A DNA stretch of 64,000 bases, from contig OZ024879.1 of NCBI GenBank assembly GCA_964017185.1, positions 29,360,956 through 29,424,955 of the forward strand, written 5' to 3'. This DNA is from Rugalucina vietnamica (lineage: Eukaryota > Mollusca > Bivalvia > Lucinida > Lucinidae). Made by a program: the position numbers and the translations under genes. Each line of letters opens with the position of its first letter. Position 1 is the stretch's first letter. Of this stretch, positions 54,233 through 64,000 are shown piece by piece. Under the pieces are notes generated by a model that saw only the letters and a program-made list of their open reading frames with translations, searched no databases and was not told the origin of the DNA.

Positions 54233-55456
54233 ATGGCTTCCTTAAATAACAAACGACAACGACCGGATTCCGACGATGATATAGACGCTTCGACACTGTT
54301 TAGAGCACAAGACACTTTTCCAAAGTTTTTACTCATTGAATCAACTATTAAAGAAACACCAGTTACGTCACTGTCACCATTTGTGATTGAAAAGCAGATA
54401 GAAAGCATGATAGGTACGCCAAAATCCGTCAAGAAATTAAAAAATGGAATGTTGCTTGTGGAAACAACACGAAAAATGCAAACGGACATCTTATTGAAAA
54501 CAAAAAAGTTCTTTAACCTATCAGTAGAAGTGAACCCGCACAAATCTTTGAATTCTTCGAAAGGCATCATCAGAGACAGAAACCTCAAAGGAGAGTCAGA
54601 AAAGAACATCCTGGAATATTTAGAAAATCAAGGTGTAACGGCAGTTAAACGTTTTACCGTTAAGAAAGGACAGGAAACCATCAACACCAATACTTTGCTA
54701 CTTACTTTCAACTCAGTCGTCCCACCAAAAGCAGTCAAAATTTTCTATCAAATTGTACCTGTTGACATATACATACCTAACCCTTTGAGATGTTTTAACT
54801 GTCAGAAGTTTGGACACCATGAGGACAAATGCCCAGTTGACCCCGGGTCAGTCTGTGAAAGATGTGGTATGGGAAACCATGACCATCATACAAATCACTG
54901 CAAAAACCCCACAAAATGTGTCAACTGTGGCGGAGCACATCTATCACGATCAAATGAATGCGAAACATGGAAGAAGGAAAAAGAAATCATGCGATTGAAG
55001 ATAACAAAGAACTTGACATATCTTGAAGCTCGAAAACAACTTGAACAGAAGCCTGAATTTAGTTTCTCACATATAGTCAAATCACTTGCTGCCAAACCAG
55101 AAACCAAAACAGCTGCTACACAATACAGTGTCGAAGACTGTAAGATTACAGAGAGTTCAAAAGTTCTCTTTGCGAGGAAACCAAACAGAAACAATATTTC
55201 TCAAAATCAGAACGTAACATCAAGCAAATCTCTGTCAGAACAAGCAAAAGTTAGTTCAAAACCAAATCAACCGAGTACAAACGCAAAACCACATTCTGCA
55301 TCCAGTAGGGTGCAGAAGGGATCAGATGATCCCGTCCAACAGTATAACAAATTTGGAGCTCTGGCTAATGACGATGCCATGGAGATGGACGAGGTTGCCT
55401 CGCGCCCTGGTTCCCGTGGCCATCGTCCTCGGTCACCAATCACAGCTCCAAAGTAG
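54233..55456 (+). CDS. LINE copy 2 ORF1: nucleic-acid-binding gag-like protein, 407 aa
   Basis: MASLNNKRQRPDSDDDIDAS start, an RNA-binding-like region (about 60-180), three CCHC-type knuckles at residues 187-243, and a disordered Ser/Asn-rich tail with SRPGSRGHRPRSP. Same length as in copy 1. About 21 differences from it in the first 190 residues but only a handful afterwards. The stop lies 62 bases before ORF2 in another frame, so ORF2 is probably reached by reinitiation or an internal start. Confidence 0.95.
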   Translation: MASLNNKRQRPDSDDDIDASTLFRAQDTFPKFLLIESTIKETPVTSLSPFVIEKQIESMIGTPKSVKKLKNGMLLVETTRKMQTDILLKTKKFFNLSVEVNPHKSLNSSKGIIRDRNLKGESEKNILEYLENQGVTAVKRFTVKKGQETINTNTLLLTFNSVVPPKAVKIFYQIVPVDIYIPNPLRCFNCQKFGHHEDKCPVDPGSVCERCGMGNHDHHTNHCKNPTKCVNCGGAHLSRSNECETWKKEKEIMRLKITKNLTYLEARKQLEQKPEFSFSHIVKSLAAKPETKTAATQYSVEDCKITESSKVLFARKPNRNNISQNQNVTSSKSLSEQAKVSSKPNQPSTNAKPHSASSRVQKGSDDPVQQYNKFGALANDDAMEMDEVASRPGSRGHRPRSPITAPK

Positions 55457-55518
55457 AAGTTTTCAGTCTACATTTAAACGAAAGGTCACGCATTTAAATC
55501 TCCTCACTAAATTATTTA

Positions 55519-58500
55519 ATGGGTAGCAAATATAAAATAATACAATGGAACTGTCGAGGTGTAAAACCACGTTTTGAAGAACTACTACTTCTTTTGTCAC
55601 TACTTAGACCTTCTGTTTTCTGTCTACAAGAAACTTTCCTCAAACCTAATGACACGTTTACTTTGAAAGGCTTTAATGTTTACAATCACATTCACTTGGA
55701 TTGTCTAAGAGCATCTGGTGGAACCTCTTTACTTGTCCATTCAACATTACCACAACGTCAAATTAAACTTAAAACGGATCTACAAGCGGTAGCTGTTTCC
55801 GTTACACTTGAGAAGGAGATAACTTTCTGCTCAATCTATATCCCTCCCTCTTATCTTTTAAGATCTGAACAACTGACTTCTTTACTTGAACAGCTTCCTT
55901 CACCCTATATGTTAGTAGGTGACTTCAATGGTCATAATGTGCTTTGGGGTTGTAATGAAAATGATCCCAGAGGAGAATTAATCGAGGATTTCATCACGAA
56001 AAACGACATTTGTTTGATGAATGATAAATCGAACACTTATCTAGATTCTGGTAAAGGCACTTTCTCATCTCTTGATCTTTCACTCTGTCACCCCTCTCTC
56101 TATCTTGACTATGACTGGTCTGTTTGTGAAGATCAACGTGGATCTGACCACTTTCCAATTTTGATTGAAAGCGTTCGGACTCATGATGAAGCCAATAACC
56201 CCAAATGGAAATTACATAAAGCAAATTGGGATTTATTTAATACCTTATGTAATGAGTCCCTTACTGATACTACTCTGTCTGATTCTTCTGATCCTATAAC
56301 TTACTTTACTTCTTCTTTAATAACTATTTCTGAGAAATGTATCCCCAAAACCTCGACAAACCCAAAGAAAAGTAACCCATGGTACAATGACGATTGTAAA
56401 GAGGCTATCAAACAACGAAAAGACACTTTGTTGAAGTTCTGCAAGTTCCCAACGCATGAAAATTTAAATACTTATAGGAATTCTAGAGCAAAAGCCCGTC
56501 GGACTATAAAGTCTGCAAAACGCAAATCATGGAGAACATACGTATCTAATTTGAATTATAAAACACCGACTAAAAAAGTTTGGGACATGGTTAGGAAAAT
56601 ATCCGGTAAATCTAAATCTGCTACTTATCATCATCTTAATTACAACTTCAACAATGCGAACGAAACAGCTTCCACAAAACAAGATATAGCAGATACTTTG
56701 GCATCACAATTTTGTTCAAATTCCTCAACCAGTCATTATTCGGAGGAATTTCAAAAATACAAGAAAGAACAGGAAAAGACTAAATTAAACTTTAAGTCCT
56801 CAAATAATGAAGAATATAATTCTCCATTTAATTTAGATGAACTAAAAGACGCCATCAGTAAAGCCCATGATACAGCAACAGGTCCCGACGAAGTTCATTA
56901 TCAAATGTTAAAACATCTTCCACCAAAATCACTTCAGGCTCTCTTAGATATTTTTAATGATATGTGGGAAACTGGAAAGTTTCCCGAAAGTTGGGAACTA
57001 GCCACTATAATACCAATTCCTAAACCTGGAAAAGATCATGCAGAACCGAACAGCTATAGACCGATAGCACTTACAAGTTGTCTTTGCAAAACCTTAGAGA
57101 GAATGATAAATGTAAGACTTGTATGGTACTTAGAAAGTAATAACCTAATATCTCCTGTTCAGTCGGGCTTCCGTTCTGAACGAAGTACCAACGACAATTT
57201 AATTAGACTGGAAACCTTTATTCGTGATGCCTTTGTTGCAAAGGAGCATGTTGTTGCTGTGTTTTTCGACTTGGAAAAAGCTTATGATACTACCTGGAGA
57301 CATGGTATTATGCGAGATCTACATGATCTCGGAATACGAGGCAGATTAGCTACATTTATTGAAAATTTCCTTGCGGATCGTTGGATCCAGGTTCGTGTTG
57401 GATCGACTTTATCCGAAAAGTTTGATCAAGCACAGGGTGTTCCACAAGGGAGCATCTTGTCTACAACTTTGTTCAATATTAAGATAAACAGCATAATGAA
57501 CTGTCTGGATCCTAAAACAGATGGATCCTTATATGTAGATGATTTCTGTATGTGTTACAGGTCAAAAAGTATGAGAACTATCGAGAGGCACTTACAGCAG
57601 TGCATTAACAGAATAGAAAACTGGGCCTCACATAATGGTTTCAAATTTTCCAAGTCGAAAACACAATGTGTGCATTTCTGTCAATTACGGAAAGTACACA
57701 ACGATCCTGAACTATATTTATATGGGTCTCTTATTCCAGTAGTTGAAGATTTTAAATTTCTTGGAGTTCTTTTTGATCGTAAACTTTCTTTCATACCACA
57801 TATCAAGTACTTAAAGGCCAAGTGCCTAAAAGCATTAAACTTACTGAAAGTATTATCACACACAGACTGGGGTGCTGATCGCACTGTCCTTCTCCAGCTA
57901 TACCGTTCCCTCATTCGTTCAAAATTAGATTATGGATCCATCGTATATGGATCGGCAAGACCATCATATATCAGTTCTCTTGACACAGTGCATCATCAAG
58001 GCCTAAGATTAGCTCTGGGTGCTTTTCGAACATCACCTGTACAAAGCCTCTATGTTGAGGCTGAAGAGCCATCTCTATATTTACGACGAGAGAAACTTGC
58101 CCTACAGTACGCCATTAGAATTGCTGCTAATCCATCAAATCCAGTTCATAAGGTGTCTTTTCCGCCATATATTTCTGAAGAAGTCGTACAGCTTTACGAA
58201 AGTAAACCAAGGGCTATCCGGTCCTTTGGTTTACGGGTTGCACCACTTTTAGAATCAGCAAACATCCAAAAAGATAAAATAGAAGAACATTTTGTTTCCG
58301 AAATACCATCATGGTGCATTAGAAAACCAGAAGTTAATTTGACTCTACATACAGGGAAAAAATCCGACTCAAATCCACACCTTCTAAAAGAAAGTTTTCA
58401 TCAACTACAATCTCAATTTATTGACTATCAATGTATTTATACTGATGGTTCAAAAGAAGAAAACAAAGTTGGTTGTGCTACTTTTACAAACGGCAATTGC

Positions 58501-59229
58501 AAAACATTACGTTTACCTGATGGCTCTTCAATTTTCACAGCGGAAGCTAAAGCTATAGACTTAGCTTTAGACTTCATAAATGAAAGTAACTTAAAGGACA
58601 AATTTATTATTTTTTCTGACTCTATGTCAGTTTTACAGGCCTTAAACCATACATCATCCAAAAACCCTCAAATACAAAAACTATTAATAAAACATCACAC
58701 CATCTCGGAATTGAAAACAATTATATATTGCTGGGTTCCCAGTCATATAGGTATATATGGAAATGAGAAAGTTGATAAGAACGCTAAAGAATCGTTAAAT
58801 CTAGAAGAAACAGTTTTTAAAATTCCTTATGTCAATTTTAAACCTTTTATTAACGAGTACATCTTTGACAAATGGCAAACAATCTGGAACGGAGCGAAGT
58901 TTGATAAGTTGAGGGAAGTCGAACCGATCGTTAAACGACCAAAAGCAATTCATAAACTTTCGAGACGAGAAGAAATCGTTCTTGCTCGTCTCCGAATTGG
59001 TCATACAAGAATAACACATTCCCACTTATTAAAGCGAGAAGATGAACCTAAATGCATTGGCTGTGATACACCATTCACAGTTAAACACTTTCTTTTAGAA
59101 TGCACTGACTTTGCAGCAGAGCGAATTTCTTGTTTTCAAGCTAACAACTTGAAAGAATTGTTCAAAGATGTACCCGTTGGAAAGATTTTATCATTTCTTA
59201 GACAAGTAAATCTGTTTTATAAAATATAA
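55519..59229 (+). CDS. LINE copy 2 ORF2: endonuclease-reverse transcriptase-RNase H, 1236 aa
   Basis: APE-type endonuclease, about 1-220: N11 (QWNCRG), E38 (CLQETF), GDFN 134-137, SDHF 209-212. Reverse transcriptase, about 485-770: PNSYRPIALTS, FFDLEKAYD (D584), QGVPQGSILS, YVDD 672-675. RNase H, about 970-1095: YTDGS D976, TAEAKA E1009, FSDS D1034, D1086 in GNEKVDKNAK. C-terminal knuckle CX2CX7HX4C at 1179-1195. All catalytic positions are present, so the protein should nick target DNA and copy LINE RNA in place. No interruptions. A chromosomal promoter is not expected; transcription starts in the 5' UTR (family knowledge). Confidence 0.97.
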   Translation: MGSKYKIIQWNCRGVKPRFEELLLLLSLLRPSVFCLQETFLKPNDTFTLKGFNVYNHIHLDCLRASGGTSLLVHSTLPQRQIKLKTDLQAVAVSVTLEKEITFCSIYIPPSYLLRSEQLTSLLEQLPSPYMLVGDFNGHNVLWGCNENDPRGELIEDFITKNDICLMNDKSNTYLDSGKGTFSSLDLSLCHPSLYLDYDWSVCEDQRGSDHFPILIESVRTHDEANNPKWKLHKANWDLFNTLCNESLTDTTLSDSSDPITYFTSSLITISEKCIPKTSTNPKKSNPWYNDDCKEAIKQRKDTLLKFCKFPTHENLNTYRNSRAKARRTIKSAKRKSWRTYVSNLNYKTPTKKVWDMVRKISGKSKSATYHHLNYNFNNANETASTKQDIADTLASQFCSNSSTSHYSEEFQKYKKEQEKTKLNFKSSNNEEYNSPFNLDELKDAISKAHDTATGPDEVHYQMLKHLPPKSLQALLDIFNDMWETGKFPESWELATIIPIPKPGKDHAEPNSYRPIALTSCLCKTLERMINVRLVWYLESNNLISPVQSGFRSERSTNDNLIRLETFIRDAFVAKEHVVAVFFDLEKAYDTTWRHGIMRDLHDLGIRGRLATFIENFLADRWIQVRVGSTLSEKFDQAQGVPQGSILSTTLFNIKINSIMNCLDPKTDGSLYVDDFCMCYRSKSMRTIERHLQQCINRIENWASHNGFKFSKSKTQCVHFCQLRKVHNDPELYLYGSLIPVVEDFKFLGVLFDRKLSFIPHIKYLKAKCLKALNLLKVLSHTDWGADRTVLLQLYRSLIRSKLDYGSIVYGSARPSYISSLDTVHHQGLRLALGAFRTSPVQSLYVEAEEPSLYLRREKLALQYAIRIAANPSNPVHKVSFPPYISEEVVQLYESKPRAIRSFGLRVAPLLESANIQKDKIEEHFVSEIPSWCIRKPEVNLTLHTGKKSDSNPHLLKESFHQLQSQFIDYQCIYTDGSKEENKVGCATFTNGNCKTLRLPDGSSIFTAEAKAIDLALDFINESNLKDKFIIFSDSMSVLQALNHTSSKNPQIQKLLIKHHTISELKTIIYCWVPSHIGIYGNEKVDKNAKESLNLEETVFKIPYVNFKPFINEYIFDKWQTIWNGAKFDKLREVEPIVKRPKAIHKLSRREEIVLARLRIGHTRITHSHLLKREDEPKCIGCDTPFTVKHFLLECTDFAAERISCFQANNLKELFKDVPVGKILSFLRQVNLFYKI

Positions 59230-59397
59230 TTTTTAAATCTTCAATCTTATCATTTCATATATCGTTTCTTTACAACGACATTTATATCTTATTTAGTGTT
59301 ACTTTTTAATACGAGTTCAATATATTTTAACGTTTTACCTTGTTAGACGCTAATGACCCATCAGGGTTGATGCGTCGTTAAACAACAAACAAACAAA

Positions 59398-59450
59398 CCA
59401 ACATGACCGTGGCTGTTGACTGGGACGTAAAGCATCAGTTCAAACAAGCA
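59398..59450 (+). mobile_element. SINE-like repeat A, 3' part after LINE copy 2
   Basis: CCAACATGACCGTGGCTGTT, GACTGGGACGTAAAGCATCA, tail CAAACAAGCAAAG; continues 53320-53581. Confidence 0.85.
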
Positions 59451-59591
59451 AAGTAAAATGTACTGTGTGCAATACCACTGCTTTATTTTACTTTAAGAAG
59501 CGCGTACATACATGCATGAGTGTGTTACTTAAATACTGTGTCTGCAGAAATAGCGAATCAACCAATTCAGGTGTAAAATAAAACGAAATTA

Positions 59592-59690
59592 AAAGGTACA
59601 AGTAGGCAATGATCAGGAAGAGGCGCAATCAGAAAGAAATTCCCACTCTCAAATCGAGGTGGGAAACCCTTCAAACCTGTACTTACATAG
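59592..59690 (+). repeat. Dispersed repeat C, short fragment
   Basis: TTAAAAGGTACAAGTAGGCA then AGGCGCAATCAG and GAGGTGGGAAA; preceded by TTAA-type sequence like other copies. Confidence 0.65.
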
Positions 59691-60159
59691 TAAAAGTGAG
59701 GGTTGATGAGGTCAGGTGAAAAAAAAATCAATAATACCTATAATTATGTAATCTCAAAGTCACACATAGTGATTTGTACTCAGAATCAACATAATAAAAA
59801 TTATTTTATGATCGTAAGTTAAATACTATTAAGAATTGAGGTTAAGCTACATGTATAATAAATAAGGACATTATTCTGCTTTTACCGAAAATTCCGATTC
59901 AATACAGAGAAGTTTTCGTAATGATATATTGTCTTACCATACATACCAATGCTTAAAATGAGCACTACGAAGACATTGATAAGTGCCAGTTTGCATTACG
60001 AAAACTTGTCCATGCAACATACAGAGATTTTTTGAGTTGAAAAAAAAATAATTCACAGAAAACAATGATATTTTTCTTATTTTTGCTCACAACATAAATT
60101 GTGGGTACACGTTCGAACCGCCTCGCCGAGGCAAAAATAAGAATTAAAAATTAAAACTG

Positions 60160-60365
60160 AGATCTTTTAAGAGCAGTGAACACATGGATGAGCAAGGGGA
60201 TGGGTCATACCGCGGTTTAGACTATTAAAGTCTCGTCGGTGACCCTTCAGATTTGGCAACTTGAAGCCAAAGAGAATAACTGAAATTTTGCAACTTTTCA
60301 CAGGTAGTCAATACAAAGACTAGTATTATCTGATTGGGGCCAAATATATTAAACATTGGTAGAAA
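60160..60365 (+). repeat. Dispersed repeat E, copy 3, inside repeat F
   Basis: GAGCAGTGAACACATGGATG, CATACCGCGGTTTAGACTAT, GGTGACCCTTCAGATTTGGC and AGTCAATACAAAGACTAGTA match copy 2 at 49163. Confidence 0.7.
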
Positions 60366-60636
60366 AATAGGTAAACCCCTGCATACCCCAGTTTTACTAT
60401 AAACAAGGGGGTTAAAGGGGGTATTCATTGCACGGACATGTTTTCCTGATGATTCCTAAAATCCTGTCTGAAAGATATGTTTAAAAGGTGTATCTATGGT
60501 GTTATTGGGAAAAGTACGACTTCATAACAACAGAAAGAGGTATAACATTTCCATCAGAAAAACATGTCCGTGTAATATATATCCCCTTATACCCCACTTT
60601 TATATAGAAAAAATGGGGTTTGCAGGGGTATACCTA

Positions 60637-60749
60637 TTTTTCTTATTTTTGCTCCAAAACATAGATTGTGGGTACTCGTTAGAACCGCCTCGGCGAGGCG
60701 GTTCTAACGTGTACCCACAATCTATGTTTTGAGCAAAAATAAGAAAAAT
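60637..60749. repeat. Near-perfect ~113-bp palindrome with GC-rich core
   Basis: Centre CCGCCTCGGCGAGGCGG at 60685-60701; arms run out through TTCTAACG, GTACCCACAATCTATG, TTTTG and GAGCAAAAATAAG with only a few mismatches. It would form a strong cruciform or RNA hairpin. Confidence 0.9.
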
Positions 60750-61324
60750 ATATAAAATTTTCAGCTGAAAAATTTCAATTTTTTAAGCTAAAATCTCTGT
60801 TTATCGCATGAGCAAGTTTTCGTAATGCGGTTATCATACTGCCTGGATGAGGGTAAAGAAAAAGATACCGCAACAATTTGCTTGAGAATTGGGTATCAGG
60901 AAGATTTGGTTAAGCACTGTAACTATAAAAAAACCCTCAAATATTTATAATTATAGCTATAATAGTGCTAGATGATGCAAGCAACAAATAAGAATTTTGT
61001 CAGTAAAACAAAATCAAACGTTGTGAGGACATTAACTCTCCACCGTAGGGATATCGTTATGATAATGATTTAAACTAATGTAAGATTCATACGTTTTACC
61101 AGTTGCAACCTGTTTTGGGTTTTTTTCTCATTCGTATATGGGACAAGGAGTCCATGTTGACAATGAACAAGTTTGACCCGTAAACATGATGCGCATGCCT
61201 AGAGAAGGGGATATTTCGACATATTGCAAGCTTTTCATAATGTAAAACAATGCAATTTTACCTCAAATCGGGATCCCCTTCCGCTTAGGTCTGTTCACAA
61301 AACAATTTGCCTGCAAGTAAGCAA

Positions 61325-61410
61325 TAACCATATCCATCAGGAAAACATGTCCGTGATATGTGTACCACCTCAAACCCCACTTTTATATAGCAAAACTGGG
61401 GTATGCACAC
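61325..61410 (-). repeat. Repeat F fragment
   Basis: ATCAGGAAAACATGTCCGTG ... CAAACCCCACTTTTATATAG matches an inner arm of repeat F. Confidence 0.65.
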
Positions 61411-63725
61411 TGGTTGGGAGCGTACAGTACACCCGACCTGATGTTCCGAACTGTATAGTGGACTGATCCTTGTTCCGCGATGTCGGGTAAGTTGCAGCAT
61501 TGTTTATTTTTGTGTTTTAAAATAAGTAATCAAAAGAGTGTCAGCTTCATACCAGTAGTTCGAGAAGCACAAATAAAGGGCTTTTCGAAATGCTACTTTA
61601 ATTTTCTAACATTAGTACGATTCTCTTCATTTTCACATTTTTGGCTCAGAAAATCATTATCCTACTTTCGATTTCGAAGGATGCACCGGCACCATTTCAT
61701 CGATATTTGGCACCAGCCTGACATGAAACAGTTGTAATTGCATTACAAATACTTAATGATGTATTTCGGTCCAGCTAATATTAATATTCTAACTTAAATT
61801 CTATACACAATGCCGGGTAAGGGCAATTATTTTCAAACAGTAATCAAGAGGGGTCAAAAACTGTTTAGTATCGCGTGTCGCAAAAACGTTTGTCAGTGCT
61901 GTATGGGGTGTACCGATCATGCTGTATGGCGTGTACTGAATAAACTATTAAGCGGCATCGATGTTTTTGTAGGAAAATCTTCAAATACATTTATGAAAAC
62001 CTCTCTGAAATATGGAATTTTGACAACACACTATTCTTATGTTTCCAACCACAACTATACCTGGGTTCTGTTCTCTCTCTCTCTCTCTCTCTGAATCTTA
62101 TCAACTTGTATTTCATTTCTGTCACCATCGAGCATGTTCCTACCATATACGCCCCTCGTAAAAATAAATTGCTTATAATTAAGCGGTGTGCATAAGATCG
62201 CAAACTCACATGCAACGCATCCGGGGTCACTATTTCACTGTGTCACATATGTATGCTACGTAAGCACTGTTGCTCCAAGTACTAGTATGCCTTTCGTGTT
62301 GCTTTTTATCATTGTAAATTTTACGACAAGTGTATGCCTTACGTATACTGACATCAACAAAAACGCCTCAGTCAATTTTGACACGTCATACTGCCAAGAC
62401 TAACAACTTTGATTATTTTAAATATTAGTCATATCTTTTGCTAACCTTTTACGCATTCGGAAATGCTAAAATGGAATTATTCAGACAGCTGCTTGAAAAA
62501 TGACATGCTTTTGAAAACACACACCCCTCGCAAAATCCCTATTCTGTTCATGAACCAGTTTATCAGGCATCGCTCCTTTCGAGTACTGAAAGCATCCATT
62601 GCAACACCAACACATAAGCCATAGAGTGGAATATCCATACGTGACCATAGATTGTTGTAACACATTTTTTGAAAACCGAATTTCGTTCTCTAGCGTTATT
62701 GACGTCACTGTAGCTATTGTTACTTCTCCAGTCTTTCAGCTTGAAACGAACGTCCCTACGGATAACGTGTTTTTGACGTCTAGGGAAATAAGCGTCAGAA
62801 TACCATTGCTCCATAATTGCCTATTCATTTTAAATAATGCGACAACTTTATGAAAATTAACTCAAGGTATACATCCGAATATAACGGCATCGTTTCTGAA
62901 ATGTTTCATCATAAGAATTCGTTAGCAGAGGAGACGTCGACGTCAAAAAGATTTTGCTACAGAAGCGTCGGCAAAAGAGCTATGGCAACAAAAATCGATA
63001 GAGGGAATCTTATGTCGAACTGAATGATGGTCCCAGACTATGGAGTCACTTCGAATGCCAGACACCGAACAGTATCATTTTTTCGTTTCGTCTGTTTCTT
63101 TTCTTGTGAAAAGTTCCTTTGTTAATTTCAGTATTTCCACTTCACGTAGTCCATTAATGTTACGTTTCAAATTTTGATGTTCTTTAGTTTGTAAAACGAC
63201 TTTGCACGGCTTTCAAGAATTTTTATGTCAAAAACGTCTGTTTAATGACGTCAGAATGCATTTTTAAAAAAACTCAGAGGATATCAGAGGTTAGAACTTA
63301 GCACTTTAGCACCGCTGAGTCCACGCTATCTCCGCCCCCCCCCCCCCCCCCAGGTGCATGGTGCATTACGTGACCCAGGGTTTTGACAGACAAGGTCGAT
63401 AATCCCAGCGGAAGATTATTTTGGAGTTTAATGATTATTTTTATTTTTGACATTTTTGCCTGGTGTTCAATGTTTCTAAGCAAATCATTTTAGTTTTCAT
63501 CCGAGCTCAGAAGTATTTTTATAATTCTGAGATGAAACGGCAAAATATGAATAAATAATTGCGCCAAACGAAGATTCAGATCAGCCTGCGCATCCACCCA
63601 ATATAATCAGATTACTTAATGTGCACTAGAATTGTAGCTTCAGCGCTCGAGCCTCTTCACAAAGACTGATCAGCTTGAGCGACACCCGATACAGTCAAAA
63701 CAACATGCCATATAAAATTACTGGG
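61411..63725. other. Unassigned DNA with simple repeats
   Basis: (CT)n at 62071-62092 and C17 at 63335-63351. Short open frames at 61810-62094 and 62289-62403 (the latter starts MPFVLLFIIVNFTTSVCLTY, signal-peptide-like) have no family match. Confidence 0.4.
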
Positions 63726-63732
63726 GGGCGCG

Positions 63733-63822
63733 GCTCCCGTGGCCGAGCGGTTAAGACCGCTGTTTCTTAATCACTCGGTCATCTCACCGCTGTGTCCGAT
63801 GTGGTTTCGAGCCCCGCTTTTG
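63733..63822 (+). mobile_element. Truncated tRNA-derived SINE
   Basis: GGCTCCCGTGGCCGAGCGGT ... TTTCGAGCCCCGCTT matches the head of the 51629 SINE, then switches abruptly to an element D fragment, GAAACTTGGCATGTAGCATC to GACCTTGACCTATTTTGC (63823-63905). Confidence 0.75.
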
Positions 63823-64000
63823 AAACTTGGCATGTAGCATCAAGGAATGGAGGTTTACAAAATTTATATAAATTATGACCCTGGGATGACCTTGACCTAT
63901 TTTGCGTTCATGTCCATTTCTTTATTTTTTTAACTTTTCATTGCATTCCGGCTTGGTTTCTATTGCGTATTTTATTTTGAAAAAAAAAGAAAGAAAAAAC

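Larger units (their letters stand above)
53582..59397 (+). mobile_element. LINE copy 2 (I/Nimb-type), full length and intact, 13-bp target duplication
   Basis: CCAACATGACCGT at 53569-53581 and 59398-59410 is a perfect target duplication. 5,816 bp with 5' UTR (about 650 bp), ORF1 (54233-55456), ORF2 (55519-59229), 3' UTR, stem-loop and ACAAAC tail. Both reading frames are open. Endonuclease plus RT plus RNase H plus CCHC gag is the I-superfamily layout; I/Nimb from memory. A candidate source copy for this family. Confidence 0.95.
59992..60832. mobile_element. Foldback repeat F, copy 2, with repeat E nested
   Basis: Outer ends TGCATTACGAAAACTTGTCC and its inverse GAGCAAGTTTTCGTAATGCG. A second inverted pair encloses 60362-60455 / 60550-60645 (AGGTAAACCCCTGCATACCC ... 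and CACGGACATGTTTTCCTGAT). Repeat E occupies 60160-60365. No reading frame. The element is mostly self-complementary. Confidence 0.75.

Overview
The window looks like one long piece of transposon-dense, AT-rich, intron-bearing animal DNA. tRNA-derived SINEs, tandem-cored Helitron/pearl-like repeats, an I/Nimb-type LINE and pieces of an expanded uncharacterised gene family point to a lophotrochozoan, most likely a marine bivalve. The taxon is an inference; no conserved single-copy host gene is visible. Nearly all recognisable sequence is mobile elements or their decay products. No rRNA, functional tRNA or CRISPR was found.

Layout. 0-1.1 kb: a broken exon of a DUF6729-like protein, short tandem repeats and a small retroposon with a 14-bp target duplication. 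1.6-7.4 kb: a large coding-empty element with inverted ends, built from ~540-bp units that carry AGGTCA arrays. 7.4-16.6 kb: unassigned DNA, exons of a second DUF6729-like pseudogene (10.3-11.8 kb) and a nested pair of interspersed elements (14.8-16.4 kb). 19.28-25.06 kb: a complete-looking 5.8-kb DNA transposon with 26-bp perfect terminal inverted repeats, a TGTA target duplication, one 856-aa DDE-type transposase gene (minus strand) and about a dozen copies of GGTAACGAARGTATC in its noncoding flanks. 25.4-29.2 kb: fossil Bel/Pao gag-protease pieces split by a tandem-repeat element and a SINE. 29.4-37.6 kb: SINE-like repeats, a small hAT-type element with an 8-bp target duplication, a ~450-bp tandem array, a 5'-truncated LINE and SINE-in-SINE nesting. 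37.7-39.6 kb: a decayed relative of the 19-25 kb transposase, split by two miniature inverted-repeat elements. 39.8-41.3 kb: the ~450-bp array in the opposite orientation. 42.3-43.0 kb: a Ty3/Gypsy integrase-region fossil. 43.2-49.0 and 53.6-59.4 kb: two full-length copies of one LINE. 49-64 kb: more dispersed repeats, foldback elements and unassigned DNA.

The two most notable systems are these. (1) The 19.28-25.06 kb transposon: matching ends, target duplication, an intact gene with a splice acceptor just before its start codon, and an iterated motif restricted to the element, which looks like an array of transposase-binding sites. It probably belongs to a Sola-like superfamily; this is from memory and untested. 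(2) The LINE pair: copy 2 has both reading frames open (407 and 1236 aa), 13-bp target duplications and sits inside a SINE-like repeat. Copy 1 has one frameshift and one nonsense change in ORF2. The copies are nearly identical except for a sharply bounded divergent block covering the N-terminal half of ORF1, which suggests exchange between subfamilies.

The elements interact mainly by nesting, which gives relative ages: Bel/Pao and Gypsy pieces and the 37.7-39.6 kb transposase relic are old; SINEs and miniature elements sit on top of them; the LINE copies and the 5.8-kb transposon look youngest.
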